NCBI GenBank assembly: GCA_944387745.1
Contig: CALXGD010000109.1
Location: 1 to 15,578, forward strand
Length of the DNA: 15,578 bases
Reading direction: 5' to 3'
Source: an uncultured Oscillospiraceae bacterium
GTDB taxonomy: Bacteria; Bacillota_A; Clostridia; Oscillospirales; Oscillospiraceae
Part shown: in pieces, positions 15,233 to 15,578 of the stretch
How the letters are laid out: the number at the start of each line of letters is the position of its first letter
How positions within the stretch are numbered: position 1 is the stretch's first letter
Position numbers and translations under genes: made by a program
Notes under the pieces: model-generated
Databases searched by the model: none
What the model was told of the DNA's origin: nothing
Seen by the model: only the letters and a program-made list of their open reading frames with translations

Positions 15233-15578
15233 ATGGCCTACCGGCCTTTAGCGGATGAGATCCGGCCCAAAACCCTGGACGAGGTGGTGGGCCAGAGGCA
15301 TATTTTAGGAAAAGACGGTCTGCTGCGCCGGATCATCGAGGGGGGCGACATCCCCAACCTGATTTTCTACGGCCCCTCGGGGACGGGAAAGACCACCGTG
15401 GCCAACATCAGCGCCCAGCGCACCAACCGGCCTCTCCACCGGCTCAACGCCACCACCGCCTCCATCTCGGATATTAAAGATATCATCGCCGACATCGGCA
15501 CCCTGCTGGCCCCGGAGGGGGTGCTGCTCTACCTGGACGAGATCCAGTACTTCAACAAAAAGCAGCAGCAGTCCCTGC
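15233..15578 (+). CDS. rarA: AAA ATPase RarA (replication-associated recombination protein), 3' end cut by window
   Basis: Clamp-loader-like AAA+ ATPase of the RarA/MgsA/WRNIP1 family, which acts at stalled replication forks. Only the first 115 residues are in the window; the family has about 420-440. I translated it from the ATG at 15233 with AAAGGAAG upstream. The N-terminus PLADEIRPKTLDEVVGQRHI is diagnostic. Walker A is GPSGTGKT (47-54) and Walker B is LLYLDEIQYFNKKQQQSL (98-115), where the FNK-x-QQ continuation separates RarA from RuvB and DnaX. The usual residues there are VHRFNK; here it reads IQYFNK. It follows the membrane protein gene by 39 bases. Confidence 0.93.
   Translation, partial: MAYRPLADEIRPKTLDEVVGQRHILGKDGLLRRIIEGGDIPNLIFYGPSGTGKTTVANISAQRTNRPLHRLNATTASISDIKDIIADIGTLLAPEGVLLYLDEIQYFNKKQQQSL

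Noticed and set aside
1..15578. CRISPR array, prophage, transposase, defence island, tRNA or rRNA
   Set aside because: I saw no regularly spaced repeats, no mobile-element proteins and no structural RNA signatures; the recognised genes are core functions.

Overview
The window reads as a housekeeping stretch of a GC-rich Firmicute of class Clostridia, most likely an Oscillospirales gut bacterium of the Flavonifractor/Lawsonibacter/Oscillibacter kind. This placement is an inference. It rests on the gene orders (gdpP-rplI-dnaB and tilS-hpt-ftsH, both known from Firmicutes), strong AGGAGG-type ribosome binding sites, frequent TTG starts, GC-rich coding DNA with AT-rich promoters, and GTAGGGGCG-type palindromes between genes. 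No taxonomic marker gene is present.

Region 1 (1-4300, minus strand) holds lower-glycolysis genes read as pgk, then tpiA, then gpmI (cut by the window start). They are preceded by the tRNA methyltransferase gene trmL, which has its own promoter. The spacers around tpiA carry small repeats, including a second copy of the last ~30 bases of pgk.

Region 2 (4300-5515) has an AT-rich divergent intergenic region, a plus-strand metallo-beta-lactamase-fold hydrolase, and a bidirectional terminator where that gene converges with ftsH.

Region 3 (5516-13613, minus strand) is a long co-directional run: gdpP, rplI, dnaB, tilS, hpt, ftsH. A consensus promoter precedes gdpP. The products cover c-di-AMP breakdown, ribosomal protein L9, the replicative helicase, tRNA-Ile lysidine synthesis, purine salvage and a membrane AAA protease. 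In Bacillus these form two separate clusters; here they lie end to end with no obvious terminator between them.

Region 4 (13614-15578, plus strand) holds nth (endonuclease III), a hairpin-rich spacer, a YczE/DUF6198-type membrane protein and the start of rarA (cut by the window end). The nth and gdpP promoters are divergent and share a 15-base inverted match.

I found no CRISPR array, phage, transposase, tRNA, rRNA, defence system or biosynthetic cluster. The points most worth a second look are the intergenic repeats around pgk/tpiA, the long leader before the hydrolase gene, and the joined six-gene cluster. I see no evidence of a wholly new system.
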